A stretch of DNA of 64,000 nucleotides from Bdellovibrio bacteriovorus W (GTDB lineage: Bacteria > Bdellovibrionota > Bdellovibrionia > Bdellovibrionales > Bdellovibrionaceae). Below the pieces are notes generated by a model that ran no database searches, had not been told where the DNA came from, and saw only the letters and a list, made by a program, of their open reading frames with translations. The position numbers and the translations under genes were made by a program. The first letter of the stretch is position 1. The number at the start of each line of letters is the position of its first letter. Positions 25,964 to 34,785 of this stretch are shown here, in pieces. The stretch spans positions 2,942,993 through 3,006,992 of the forward strand of contig CP002190.1 of assembly GCA_000525675.1 (NCBI GenBank), read 5' to 3'.

Positions 25964-26479
25964 ATGTCAGAAGAAAATTCATCCAATAATACAGCGCCAG
26001 AGTCAGAAAAAATTGAAACCACTTCTGAGGTTCAAGCTCTTCAAGAGCAGGCTGAAAAGTTTAAAAATGACTATCTCTATTTACGTGCAGAGTTTGAAAA
26101 TTATAAACGTAATGCCATCAAAGAACGCTCTGATTTAGTTAAGTACGGTGGCGAACGCATCGTTGTCGACTTGCTAGATGTAATTGACAATTTTGAGCGC
26201 GCCCTTGCAACTCAAGTAAATGCTGAAAATTTTCAGAACTTTAAGCAAGGCGTAGAAATGACTGCGATAAATTTAAAGTCAGTATTGGCGAAACATTCTA
26301 TTAATGAAGTTCCTGCTGAGGGTGTTCCATTTGATCCAAACGTTCACGAAGCTCTTAGTAGTGAAGCAACTCATGATATGGAACCAGGTCACGTTTATCG
26401 CGTGTTTAAAAAACCTTATAAGTACCACGACAAACTTATTCGTCCAGGCCAAGTTGTTGTTGCTAAGAAACCAGAATAA
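25964..26479 (+). CDS. grpE: nucleotide exchange factor GrpE
   Basis: GrpE releases ADP from DnaK. I start at ATG 25964, preceded by AAAGGAAAA, giving about 171 residues; the frame extends to a TTG at 25913, but that extension (TLTNEYTILSIVK) is unlike GrpE. The acidic disordered N-terminus precedes a long coiled coil (about residues 25-75) and the C-terminal beta domain with [17 protein letters not shown] and [20 protein letters not shown]. No dnaK is nearby. A plausible -35 (TTGACT, 25913-25918) precedes it. Confidence 0.95.
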   Translation: MSEENSSNNTAPESEKIETTSEVQALQEQAEKFKNDYLYLRAEFENYKRNAIKERSDLVKYGGERIVVDLLDVIDNFERALATQVNAENFQNFKQGVEMTAINLKSVLAKHSINEVPAEGVPFDPNVHEALSSEATHDMEPGHVYRVFKKPYKYHDKLIRPGQVVVAKKPE

Positions 26480-26493
26480 GGAAAGCTGCACGC

Positions 26494-27483
26494 GTGTCGA
26501 AAAAGGACTTTTACACATTACTAGGTGTTTCAAGAACCGCTTCTGCCGAGGACATTAAAAAGTCTTATCGCAAGCTTGCGCTTAAATATCATCCTGACAA
26601 GAATCCCGGCGACAAAGCTGCTGAAGAAAAATTTAAAGAAATCAGTGAAGCTTACGATGTTTTAAGTGATTCAAAAAAACGTGAGATGTACGACACCTTT
26701 GGACACTCAGGTGCTCAACAAGGTTTCGGCGGCGGAGCCGGTGGTCCCTTTGGTGGCGGCGGTGGATTTCGCCGACAACAATCTTCCAGCGAAGGTGGGG
26801 ACCCCTTTCAAGATATCTTTGGCGACATGTTTGGAGATATTTTTGGTCAGGCCCGCGGAGGCAGTGCCGGCGGAGCTCGTGCGCGCCGCCCCCAACGCGG
26901 AACAGATTTACGCTACACTTTGAATGTCAGCTTTGAAGAGGCTGCCACCGGTACAGAAAAAGTGATCTCTTTTGTTCGTCAAAAAAGTGGCAAAGAAGAA
27001 TCTGCGAAGCTTTCTGTCAATGTACCTGCAGGAGTTAAAGAAGGCCAACGCCTAAAGCTTTCAGGCGAAGGCGACTCAGCCAGCGGTGGCCCTGCTGGAG
27101 ACCTTTACGTCATTATTAACGTCCAAGAACACGCACTTTTCAAACGTAGCGAAAGTGACGTTTTGCTTGATCTTCCCATTGCCTATACGGACGCTATTTT
27201 GGGAACGAATATCGAGGTCCCAACACTCACTGGGAAAGCGATGATTCGCATCCCGCCTGGAACTCACTCAGGTCAAACATTCCGTCTTAAGGGAAAAGGA
27301 TTTCCTAAGATAGGTGGGTTTGGATCCGGTGATATGCTTGTTAAAATTTTAGTTGATACACCTTCTTCTCTTTCTTCAAAACAAAAAGAGCTCATGGAAG
27401 AACTTGCTAAATCAGCAGAGCCAACTCCCCTTGTGAAGTCATTCCAAGAAAAAGTTGGTCAGATTATGAGGAATAGAAAATGA
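26494..27483 (+). CDS. J-domain co-chaperone, DnaJ class B (CbpA-like)
   Basis: This 329-residue Hsp40 protein uses a GTG start at 26494. The J domain (residues 1-70) has YHPDKNPG with the HPD motif that stimulates DnaK. A Gly/Phe-rich linker (about residues 75-130) follows, then the two beta-barrel substrate-binding domains from about 140. The four CxxCxGxG zinc repeats of full DnaJ are absent, so it is a CbpA/DnaJB type. It is 14 bases after grpE, and its stop overlaps the next start by four bases. Confidence 0.92.
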   Translation: MSKKDFYTLLGVSRTASAEDIKKSYRKLALKYHPDKNPGDKAAEEKFKEISEAYDVLSDSKKREMYDTFGHSGAQQGFGGGAGGPFGGGGGFRRQQSSSEGGDPFQDIFGDMFGDIFGQARGGSAGGARARRPQRGTDLRYTLNVSFEEAATGTEKVISFVRQKSGKEESAKLSVNVPAGVKEGQRLKLSGEGDSASGGPAGDLYVIINVQEHALFKRSESDVLLDLPIAYTDAILGTNIEVPTLTGKAMIRIPPGTHSGQTFRLKGKGFPKIGGFGSGDMLVKILVDTPSSLSSKQKELMEELAKSAEPTPLVKSFQEKVGQIMRNRK

Positions 27484-29156
27484 CCTTAAGATTTGCGCTC
27501 TTATTCGGAGCTTGTTTTTTACTTTCATGCACGACTGTTGCTACTAAAAAACGTCCCCCCTACCGCCCGCCTTCTGTTTCAGCGGTTAAAAAAGCAAAGT
27601 CTGTCGGTGGACAGGCGCCAACAGAGTTGCAGAATGAATCGATTACATCTGAGGTATTAGCTCTACCAGCGATTCCGAAAGCTGATGATGCTTTAGAATA
27701 CCTCAAAGGCTTGCTACAGCTTGCTAATGAATCTGCGGATCGCAAAGATCAAGAGTCTTACCGACAGCACGCTTTGGATATCGTAGAAAATAAATTAAAC
27801 GAGGACCAACTAGAAGGAGTTGCAAAAAGTGGCGACTTTCAATTCTTACGTGGATATGCGGTTTTTCGTTTAGGTGAAATTCATTTCGAGAATAAAGATT
27901 ACAGTGGTTCACGCAAGTATTTTAATACTATCATTGAACAACTTCCTGGAACTGATTTAGCCTTTCGCTCTCAAGAGCTTTTGAATCACATCAATGCCGC
28001 TAGGAACGTTCAATCTAAAACTGTCGGTGTTGTTCTTCCTCTCAGTGGCAGAACGGCTCCAATCGCTCAACGTGCTCTTCGCGGTTTAGAGATGGGCCTT
28101 GGCCTGCATTTACCAGGTTCAGGATTCAGACTGGCTGTAATGGATAGCGAAGGAAATCCTGATTCCGCACGACGCGGAGTTGAGCGCCTTGTTAAAGAAG
28201 ACAACGTCATCGCTGTCGTGGGTTCTCTCTTAAGCAAAACAGCACCTGCTGTGGCTGCAAAAGCGGATGAATTAGGTGTGCCGAGTATTGCCCTGTCACA
28301 GAGATCTAAAGTGACAGAAATTGGTCCCACTGTTTTTAGAAATGCTTTAACAAGTGAGATGCAAGTTCGCGCACTCGTCCGCACAGCTATGAATGATATG
28401 GGAATGAAGAAGTTCGCGATTCTTTATCCCAACGATCCCTACGGCGTAGAGTTTAGTAATATTTTTTGGGATGAAGTTCTTGCTCGCGGCGGTCAAATAA
28501 CTGCAGTACAAACTTACTCGCCAAAAGAAACTGACTTTAGGTTCGTGATTCAAAGACTTGTGGGCACTTACTTCGGTGAAGCGCGACAAGACGAGTTCAA
28601 TGTGCGTCTTAAAGAGCTACAAAAATCTGATAAGCGCCGCTCTGTAAGAAGCAACAACCTCGAAACAGTGTTGCCAGCGATCACAGATTTCGATGCGATT
28701 TTCATTCCTGATAGCATTAAGTCATTAGGACAGATTTCTGCGATGCTCTCTTATAGTGATATTCGCAACGTAAAATTATTGGGCACAAATCTGTGGAATA
28801 CGAAAGACACTGTTCGCAGAGCTGGTAACTTTGCCAATAATTTAATTTTTGTAGATAGCATTGATCTTGCTGCTGGCGATCGCAGCCGCTTTGCCGCCGA
28901 ATATAAAGCCCTGTACAATGAAGAGCCTTCTCTTATTGAAGTTCAGGCCTACGATTCCGGTCTTATTCTGCGCCAGCTTATCGCTGGAGGCGCGGACTCA
29001 AGAGAGTCCCTAACACGAGCTTTAAGCCAATTAAAGCGCTTCCCAGGCTCTATTGGATACCTTTCAGTCAATGAAGACCGCGAAGTAGAACGTCCTTTAA
29101 TACCCTTAACTATTGAGAAAAATCAGATAGTTCCGCTGAAAGTTCAAAAAAGATAG
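27480..29156 (+). CDS. LpoA-like / periplasmic-binding-fold lipoprotein
   Basis: This 558-residue lipoprotein has a lipobox CFLLSC (Cys 17). A helical, TPR-like region (about 60-180) is followed by a type-1 periplasmic binding fold from about 180, opening [22 protein letters not shown] and including [18 protein letters not shown]. This two-part layout is that of the outer-membrane penicillin-binding-protein activator LpoA, but also of branched-chain amino-acid binding proteins with an N-terminal extension. Its ATG overlaps the J-protein stop, so envelope and chaperone genes may share a transcript. Function is inferred. Confidence 0.75.
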   Translation: MTLRFALLFGACFLLSCTTVATKKRPPYRPPSVSAVKKAKSVGGQAPTELQNESITSEVLALPAIPKADDALEYLKGLLQLANESADRKDQESYRQHALDIVENKLNEDQLEGVAKSGDFQFLRGYAVFRLGEIHFENKDYSGSRKYFNTIIEQLPGTDLAFRSQELLNHINAARNVQSKTVGVVLPLSGRTAPIAQRALRGLEMGLGLHLPGSGFRLAVMDSEGNPDSARRGVERLVKEDNVIAVVGSLLSKTAPAVAAKADELGVPSIALSQRSKVTEIGPTVFRNALTSEMQVRALVRTAMNDMGMKKFAILYPNDPYGVEFSNIFWDEVLARGGQITAVQTYSPKETDFRFVIQRLVGTYFGEARQDEFNVRLKELQKSDKRRSVRSNNLETVLPAITDFDAIFIPDSIKSLGQISAMLSYSDIRNVKLLGTNLWNTKDTVRRAGNFANNLIFVDSIDLAAGDRSRFAAEYKALYNEEPSLIEVQAYDSGLILRQLIAGGADSRESLTRALSQLKRFPGSIGYLSVNEDREVERPLIPLTIEKNQIVPLKVQKR

Positions 29157-29176
29157 AATTCTTTTAACCCAAACCT

Positions 29177-29240
29177 CGACCTCCTTCATCTAAGAACACG
29201 AGCGGGCAATGAAGTCGCTCTAATCCTAAGAAGGGGGTCG
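29177..29240 (+). promoter_or_regulatory. leader with Shine-Dalgarno-sequestering helix, first DksA-like gene
   Basis: CGACCTCCTTC (29177-29187) is complementary over 11 positions, with one G-U wobble, to GAAGGGGGTCG (29230-29240), which holds the Shine-Dalgarno three bases before the ATG. A small inner hairpin (GAGCG at 29200-29204 with CGCTC at 29216-29220) closes the multiloop. This would hide the ribosome site unless opened. Confidence 0.5.
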
Positions 29241-29243
29241 CAA

Positions 29244-29615
29244 ATGAATTCACACATTAACGAACAACTATTAACTGAGTGTAAGAAAAAACTTTTAGTT
29301 GCAAAGCAAGATGTGTTGAACAGATACCGTGCGGCCCGCTCCGATCTCTCAATTGTAGAACGCGGTGGCGATGAAGCCGATCAATCCGTAGCCCACATTG
29401 CAGAGCATAGTTTTTTAGTAGCGCAAGAGCGTATGCGCGATCAACTCCTTGAGATTGAGCAAGCACTAGCGCGTATCGAACAAGGAACCTTTGGTATCTG
29501 TGAAGAAACGGAAGAGTTCATTGAGGAAAGCAGACTGCTTGCAATTCCTTGGACTCGCCTCAGCATCGAAGGCGCAGAGCTTCGTGAAGCTGTAAGTCGT
29601 CGCTTCGCAAGATAA
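29244..29615 (+). CDS. DksA/TraR-family protein with degenerate zinc finger
   Basis: This 123-residue protein has the DksA/TraR layout: a long alpha-helical hairpin (residues 5-80, with DEADQSVAHIAEH at the turn region), then the zinc-finger position. Only one cysteine remains (FGICEETEEFIEESRLLA); the partner positions are Glu, Ser/Ile and other residues (LSIEGAEL). Zinc binding is therefore probably lost, as in some cysteine-poor DksA paralogues. DksA proteins bind the RNA polymerase secondary channel and act with ppGpp. It is followed by a paralogue with an intact finger. Confidence 0.8.
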   Translation: MNSHINEQLLTECKKKLLVAKQDVLNRYRAARSDLSIVERGGDEADQSVAHIAEHSFLVAQERMRDQLLEIEQALARIEQGTFGICEETEEFIEESRLLAIPWTRLSIEGAELREAVSRRFAR

Positions 29616-29681
29616 TATTATGCGTCGACCTAAATGCTTAGTAATGCATCACGCAGTGCTTTTTTAGTGACAGTCTTCCAT

Positions 29682-29728
29682 TCCCCCGAGATAAGAGGCA
29701 CTTCGGCCACAGTCATCATATCGGGGGG
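29682..29728 (+). promoter_or_regulatory. leader with Shine-Dalgarno-sequestering helix, second DksA-like gene
   Basis: TCCCCCGA (29682-29689) pairs with TCGGGGGG (29721-29728) over 8 positions with one wobble. The G-run is the likely Shine-Dalgarno four bases before the ATG at 29733. The loop can form a weak GGC/GCC inner stem. Confidence 0.45.
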
Positions 29729-29732
29729 TGAG

Positions 29733-30104
29733 ATGAATACAACCGAACTATCTGAAGTAGAAGTTCAAAACTTGAAAGAATCTCTGCTCATGCAGAAGAG
29801 TCTTATTCTAAATAAAAGCCACGAGTTCAAAGAAGAACAATTAAAGATTTCTTCTGTCGCGGATGAAGCTGAAGTGGCTTCTTTAGATTTCTCAAATAAT
29901 ATTTCGATTCATTTACTTGAGCGTGATCGCACAGCTTTATTTGCGATCGAAAGAGCTCTAGGTAAAATCAATGACAAGACCTATGGTCAGTGCGAGTCTT
30001 GCAGCGAAATGATATCTGCACGCAGACTTCAAGCGCGTCCGTTCACAGCCCTATGTATTGATTGCATGGAAGAACAAGAGAACCATTCTAATCTCTTTCA
30101 ATAA
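29733..30104 (+). CDS. DksA/TraR-family zinc-finger transcription factor
   Basis: This 123-residue DksA/TraR protein begins MNTTELSEVEVQNLKESLL. I place the start at ATG 29733 behind a G-rich ribosome site; the frame runs back to 29634 without DksA-like residues. The coiled-coil hairpin is followed by an intact four-cysteine finger: CESC (in YGQCESCSEMI) and CIDC (in ALCIDCMEEQE). It probably modulates RNA polymerase in starvation or stress. It lies directly upstream of lon. Confidence 0.85.
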   Translation: MNTTELSEVEVQNLKESLLMQKSLILNKSHEFKEEQLKISSVADEAEVASLDFSNNISIHLLERDRTALFAIERALGKINDKTYGQCESCSEMISARRLQARPFTALCIDCMEEQENHSNLFQ

Positions 30105-30134
30105 ACTCGACTTTACTCAGTGGAAGAGATCTTT

Positions 30135-30160
30135 CTGACATGGATGTCAGTCCAATTTTT
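30135..30160 (+). terminator. weak hairpin with T-tract between the DksA-like gene and lon
   Basis: CTGACA (30135-30140), loop TGGA, TGTCAG (30145-30150), then TCCAATTTTT. A short stem with an offset T-tract; it may partially end the upstream transcript before lon. Confidence 0.4.
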
Positions 30161-30243
30161 ACTTAATCCATTCAAGCTCTGAATGTCTCATGCCGAGAAG
30201 ACTCATACGTAAATAATATTCCCGCATAGAGCGGAGGAGCGGT

Positions 30244-32649
30244 ATGAGTTTTGACGATAAATTAGTAGAAATTCCACAGACACTTCCAATGCTACCTGTG
30301 AGAGACATCGTTGTTTTTCCATATATGATCATTCCTTTGTTCGTGGGTCGTGATGCTTCCATCCGCTCGGTCGAAGAGGCTTTATCGAAAAATAGAATGA
30401 TTTTCTTAGCTTCTCAAAAAGATATCTCTGAAGAGAATCCTTCTCCAGACAATATCTACACTACTGGTACAGTAGCGATGATCATGAGAATGCGTAAGCT
30501 TTCTGATGGTAGAATTAAAATTCTTATTCAAGGTGTAGCAAAGGGTCGTGTAAAAAACTTCACGAAAACTTCACCATCATTTGAAGTTGCTGTTGAAAAA
30601 ATTGAAGACATTCCTTCAACAAAAACAGTTGCAGAAAATGACACACTTATCAGAACTGCTAAAGAGCATATCGAAAGAATCATCGCTCTTGGCCGCCCTC
30701 TTTCTCCAGACATTCTGTTGGTATTAGATGATGTCAATGACCCAGGCAGAATTGCTGACCTTATTGCATCTAACCTAGGTGTTAAAGTAGAAGACGCGCA
30801 AAAAGTTCTTGAGACTGAAAATCCAACTGAAAGACTTCAGCTCGTGAATGAGATTCTAGCGGCAGAACTAGAAATCATGCAGGCACAAAATAAAAATCGC
30901 GGTGGGCAAAAAGACGACATGTCTAAATCACAACGCGAATACTTCTTGCGCGAGCAAATGAAGGCTATAAAGAATGAGCTTGGCGAAGGCGATTCTAAAT
31001 CTGAAGAGATGGATGAATTACGCGAAAAGCTTATCAATGCAGGAATGCCAGCTACTGTCGAGACAGAAGCTCTTAAGCAATTAGCTCGTCTTGAAAGAAT
31101 GCATCCAGATGCTTCTGAAGCAACAATGGTAAGAACTTACCTTGATTGGATGGCAGATCTTCCATGGAGCAAAAAGTCTGATGACGTTATTGATCTAAAA
31201 AGAGCAAAAGAAATTCTTGATGAAGATCACTATGAGCTTGAAAAAGCTAAAGATCGCGTGATGGAATTCTTGGCGGTTCGTAAATTAAAACCAGACCTTA
31301 AGGGTCCAATCCTTTGCCTTGGCGGCCCTCCAGGAGTTGGTAAAACTTCACTTGGTAAGTCTATCGCTCGAGCAATGGGTCGTGAGTACTTCCGTATCGC
31401 CCTAGGCGGCGTAAAGGATGAAGCTGAGATTCGTGGTCATAGAAGAACTTATGTTGGCGCAATGCCAGGAAAAATCATCCAAGCATTGAGACAAGCTAAG
31501 ACCAACAATCCAGTTATCGTACTGGATGAGATTGATAAGCTTGGTTCTGACTTTAGAGGTGACCCTTCTGCAGCAATGCTTGAAGTTCTAGATCCAGAAC
31601 AAAACGCTACTTTCCGTGATAACTACCTGAACGTAGATTTTGACTTGTCGAATGTTCTTTTCATCGCAACGGCGAACGTATTAGAGAATATTCCACCAGC
31701 TCTACGTGATCGTATGGAAGTTCTGAATATTCCTGGTTACACAGAGAATGACAAACTTCTTATTACGAAGAAGCACTTAATCCGCCGTCAGATTGAGGCT
31801 AATGGTATCACGGAGCAAAACATTGAGTTCACTGATGAGGGCATCAGATTCTTGATCGCTGGTTATACTCGCGAAGCGGGTCTAAGAAACCTTGAGCGCG
31901 AAGTAGGCTCAGTATGTCGTAAAGTTGCAAAAATGGTTGTGATGAATGAAACGGAATTCATGACGATTGATGCGACAACAGTGCCTGAACTTTTAGGTCC
32001 TCCACGTTTCCAACGTGATGACAAGTTCGCAGACTCTCAAGTTGGTGTCGTTCAAGGTCTTGCTTGGACTTCTGCTGGCGGTGAAGTGTTAACGATCGAA
32101 GCATTGAAAATGAAAGGCAAGGGTTCTTTAATCCTCACAGGGCAACTTGGTGATGTGATGAAAGAATCAGCTCAAGCGGCTATGTCCTACGCTAGAGCTC
32201 ACCAAGCTGAACTTGGAATTCCAGAAGACTTCTTTGAGAAGTACGATGTGCATATCCATCTTCCAGCCGGTGCAATTCCGAAAGATGGTCCTTCTGCGGG
32301 TATTACCCTAACGACAGCACTTGTCAGCTTAATGACAGGTACTCCAGTTAGACATGACCTAGCTATGACTGGCGAGGTTACACTCCAAGGAAGAGTTCTT
32401 CCAGTGGGTGGAATCCGTGAAAAGTGTCTTGCGGCTTTAAACCTTGGAATCACTAACGTGATCATTCCACTGTCTTGCCAAAAAGACCTAGCTGATATTC
32501 CTAAGATCTTTAAGGATAAGTTGAACTTCATCCTTGCTGAAAACTTAGACGAAGTATTTGCGGTAGCGTTTGATAAGAGTGCAAAAGCACACGAAAAGCG
32601 CCCTTCTGCAAAGAAAGAAGCAAAGAAAACAAAATCCTTGGCAGCTTAG
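30244..32649 (+). CDS. lon: ATP-dependent protease Lon
   Basis: This 801-residue AAA+ protease has an N-terminal LON substrate-binding domain beginning LPMLPVRDIVVFPYMIIPLFVGR and a coiled-coil middle. Walker A is GGPPGVGKTSLGKS (about residue 360) and Walker B is PVIVLDEIDK. The protease domain carries the catalytic Ser in PKDGPSAGIT and Lys in GGIREKCLAA. It degrades misfolded and regulatory proteins in the cytoplasm. The C-terminal 30 residues are Lys/Ala-rich. A strong GGAGGAG precedes the ATG, with a small CCGC/GCGG hairpin (30222-30234) next to it. Confidence 0.97.
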   Translation: MSFDDKLVEIPQTLPMLPVRDIVVFPYMIIPLFVGRDASIRSVEEALSKNRMIFLASQKDISEENPSPDNIYTTGTVAMIMRMRKLSDGRIKILIQGVAKGRVKNFTKTSPSFEVAVEKIEDIPSTKTVAENDTLIRTAKEHIERIIALGRPLSPDILLVLDDVNDPGRIADLIASNLGVKVEDAQKVLETENPTERLQLVNEILAAELEIMQAQNKNRGGQKDDMSKSQREYFLREQMKAIKNELGEGDSKSEEMDELREKLINAGMPATVETEALKQLARLERMHPDASEATMVRTYLDWMADLPWSKKSDDVIDLKRAKEILDEDHYELEKAKDRVMEFLAVRKLKPDLKGPILCLGGPPGVGKTSLGKSIARAMGREYFRIALGGVKDEAEIRGHRRTYVGAMPGKIIQALRQAKTNNPVIVLDEIDKLGSDFRGDPSAAMLEVLDPEQNATFRDNYLNVDFDLSNVLFIATANVLENIPPALRDRMEVLNIPGYTENDKLLITKKHLIRRQIEANGITEQNIEFTDEGIRFLIAGYTREAGLRNLEREVGSVCRKVAKMVVMNETEFMTIDATTVPELLGPPRFQRDDKFADSQVGVVQGLAWTSAGGEVLTIEALKMKGKGSLILTGQLGDVMKESAQAAMSYARAHQAELGIPEDFFEKYDVHIHLPAGAIPKDGPSAGITLTTALVSLMTGTPVRHDLAMTGEVTLQGRVLPVGGIREKCLAALNLGITNVIIPLSCQKDLADIPKIFKDKLNFILAENLDEVFAVAFDKSAKAHEKRPSAKKEAKKTKSLAA

Positions 32650-32692
32650 TCTGCCAGGTACATCGCCCCTCCCAAAGATGATGTAAAAAAAG

Positions 32693-32726
32693 AAAAAGGC
32701 CAGGTATCCCCTGGCCTTTTTCTTTT
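32693..32726. terminator. bidirectional intrinsic terminator between lon and the convergent gene
   Basis: A 12-bp stem (AAAAAGGCCAGG at 32693-32704 with CCTGGCCTTTTT at 32710-32721) and a 5-base loop are flanked by A-rich and T-rich tracts on both sides, so it can work in both directions. Confidence 0.9.
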
Positions 32727-32743
32727 CAGTATTTATTTTTCAG

Positions 32744-33235
32744 CTATTGCTTGAATCCTCGAAGGCGGTCATTTTCAGACTCTAAAACTCGAACCAGAGT
32801 TTTTAAATCCGTCACCTCTTCTCGTAAGTGAAAGATTTGCTCCTCTTTTTCTTGGAGAATCTGTGTATAAGCCTTTTTTAGCTCATTCAATAATTTATTT
32901 GCGGCAGTCAAAATAGGCTCATCCTTATTTGCTTTCATAGCTTTATCAAGGTCCTGAGCCTTATTTTCATCGCGTGAAGAAGCTTCTGACATAATGTCTT
33001 TACCTTTCATCAATCCATGATGAGCACCCACCAAATCGATTTCGCGATTTTGGGAGGGGCGATGTACTCTTTGATGGGTACCCATCGGTTCGTCTATGAT
33101 GAAGTACTTACCTTCTTCAAACCGGAACTGAATGTCTTCGGCTTTGATACGGCGGCGCAGAGTACTCACACTCACTTTATATTTCGTGGAGTAGTCCGTT
33201 AATGGCAACCATGTATCGAAAGCTTCAGTATTCAT
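32744..33235 (-). CDS. putative DNA-binding protein with C-terminal coiled coil
   Basis: I do not recognise a named family. The 163-residue protein begins with an excisionase/MerR-like helix-turn-helix region (PLTDYSTKYKVSVSTLRRR, about residues 11-29, then a short beta wing KYFIIDE). A charged linker follows, and a heptad coiled coil occupies about residues 105-160 (TQILQEKEEQIFHLREEV). This layout suggests a dimeric DNA-binding protein. It is monocistronic, convergent with lon and divergent from the patatin gene. An inverted repeat (33249-33268) sits just upstream of its start. Confidence 0.65.
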   Translation of the reverse strand: MNTEAFDTWLPLTDYSTKYKVSVSTLRRRIKAEDIQFRFEEGKYFIIDEPMGTHQRVHRPSQNREIDLVGAHHGLMKGKDIMSEASSRDENKAQDLDKAMKANKDEPILTAANKLLNELKKAYTQILQEKEEQIFHLREEVTDLKTLVRVLESENDRLRGFKQ

Positions 33236-33248
33236 TTAGTCCCTTAAA

Positions 33249-33268
33249 ATCACTGTGTTACGAGTGAT
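33249..33268. promoter_or_regulatory. inverted repeat upstream of the HTH gene, possible operator
   Basis: ATCACT-N8-AGTGAT lies 14 bases upstream of the minus-strand HTH gene start. A half-site-like AGTGAT recurs near 33375. The rest of the 257-base divergent region (33236-33492) shows no gene. A regulatory role is inferred from position only. Confidence 0.35.
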
Positions 33269-33492
33269 CATTTCAAACTGCGTAGGGAGAGGTGGTCACC
33301 CTGTTTAGCTTGCATATCCAACCTTATCACACGACTTCGGTCTGTCAAACGCTGTCTAGAGGTAATTTCATTTATCAGTGATTTCAGGACCTTGATCTGG
33401 ATATTCACGACCTTTAGATTGGTCAAACCTAGACTTAGGGCTGAGTAGTCACGCTTTTTTGCTAGAAGATTGAGCAGATAAAGAAGAAGGGT

Positions 33493-34734
33493 TTGCCATG
33501 GGATGGCAAGGAACTCGATAATATTGATATATCTATGCGCATAAAAGACAAAAAGAAAATAGCCTTAGTTCTTAGTGGTGGCGGTATTAAAGCTGCAGCC
33601 TTTCATATTGGTGTCTGCCTCGCCCTTCAAGAAAAGGGCTTTAAATTTGCCGGTGGAACCAAAGAAATGGTTCGCCAAGCTGACCACAACAATGATCCTC
33701 TCACTATTAAACTCTATGTTGGTTCCAGCACAGGAGCCTTTGTGGCATCAATTTTAGCGGCGGGATACCCCGTTGAATCCCTGATCAATGCCTTTCAAAT
33801 CGGCTCGGGCTCAAGCCCTGCTTATGAGAAAAACGATCTTCGCTATTTAAAACCCATTGGCTATCGTGATATTTTTCATTTGAATTCGAACGGTCTTTTA
33901 AAGTTTATCCCCAAATCCATCCGCGATAAATCTTTGGTCACCGGCGGCATTGAGTCCCTGTTAAAAAACGGCCTCAAACTCAATGGTCTATTTTCAACCA
34001 AAGGCATTGAATCTTACCTACGAAAGAATGTTCTACTGGATAATGATTTTTCTCGCCTTGGCGTAGAACTTTTCATTATTGGTACTCAGTTGAACCATAC
34101 CCGCAAAGCAATCTTTGGAAACTTTGATCACGCTTATAAGACCAGCAGTACTAAGTACATTAACTACGCCTCTATTAGTGATGCCGTTGCTTGTTCAACC
34201 TCTCTTCCTCCAGTCTTTGCTCCTTACGGAGTTAAAAGACCCGATGGAAAAGAGATTTTCTACTACGACGGAGAAATTCGCGACACACTTTCTACCCACG
34301 TGGCTGCTGACTACGGTGCTGACTTGGTTATTTCTTCTTTTTCTATTCAGCCCTATCACTTCACTAAAGAGATGGGATCTTTGCACGAATACGGAATTCC
34401 GCTTATTGCCAATCAAGCTCTCTATCAAGTGGTTCAACAAAAGATCGCCAAAAACATTCAATATAAAAACGATATTCGCAGCATCTATAATGCAGTGGAT
34501 GGTTACTTTAAAAAACAAAACCTTCCTGAAGAACACAGAACTAAAATGCTTGAAATCATTAGGGATCGTGTAAACTACAGACCCGAGGTGGATTACATCT
34601 ACATCTCCCCTCGCCCACAAAACTACGAAATGTTCTTCGTGGATCATTTCAGTCTAAATCCAGAGATCCTAGCTCGCATCGTAAGAATCGGCTTCCGTTC
34701 CGGAATCAATTCTTTAAGACATTATGACATATAA
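33493..34734 (+). CDS. patatin-like phospholipase
   Basis: This is a patatin-type lipid acyl hydrolase of up to 413 residues. It has the oxyanion-hole glycines LVLSGGGIKAAAFHIG, the nucleophile Ser in VGSSTGAF (GxSxG) and the catalytic Asp in YYDGEIRD. No signal peptide is visible. The start is uncertain: a TTG at 33493 follows AAGAAGAAGG closely, while an ATG at 33535 (MRIKDKKKIALVL) gives the normal patatin N-terminus but has no Shine-Dalgarno. Patatins can be secreted effectors or lipid-turnover enzymes; a role in prey membrane digestion is speculative. Confidence 0.85.
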   Translation: MPWDGKELDNIDISMRIKDKKKIALVLSGGGIKAAAFHIGVCLALQEKGFKFAGGTKEMVRQADHNNDPLTIKLYVGSSTGAFVASILAAGYPVESLINAFQIGSGSSPAYEKNDLRYLKPIGYRDIFHLNSNGLLKFIPKSIRDKSLVTGGIESLLKNGLKLNGLFSTKGIESYLRKNVLLDNDFSRLGVELFIIGTQLNHTRKAIFGNFDHAYKTSSTKYINYASISDAVACSTSLPPVFAPYGVKRPDGKEIFYYDGEIRDTLSTHVAADYGADLVISSFSIQPYHFTKEMGSLHEYGIPLIANQALYQVVQQKIAKNIQYKNDIRSIYNAVDGYFKKQNLPEEHRTKMLEIIRDRVNYRPEVDYIYISPRPQNYEMFFVDHFSLNPEILARIVRIGFRSGINSLRHYDI

Positions 34735-34762
34735 AAAAAGCCCGAGATAACTCGGGCTTTTT
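34735..34762. terminator. bidirectional intrinsic terminator between the patatin gene and nuoN
   Basis: AAAAAGCCCGAG (34735-34746), loop ATAA, CTCGGGCTTTTT (34751-34762): a 12-bp perfect stem with A and T tracts on both sides. It serves both convergent transcripts. Confidence 0.9.
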
Positions 34763-34785
34763 AACAACTCTATATTTGAATTAAA

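Noticed and set aside
30221..30240. The shared 9-mer CCCGCATAG before both the lon and subtilisin ribosome sites as a common regulatory motif
   Set aside because: Two copies of a 9-mer with different surroundings are too little evidence; it may be chance.
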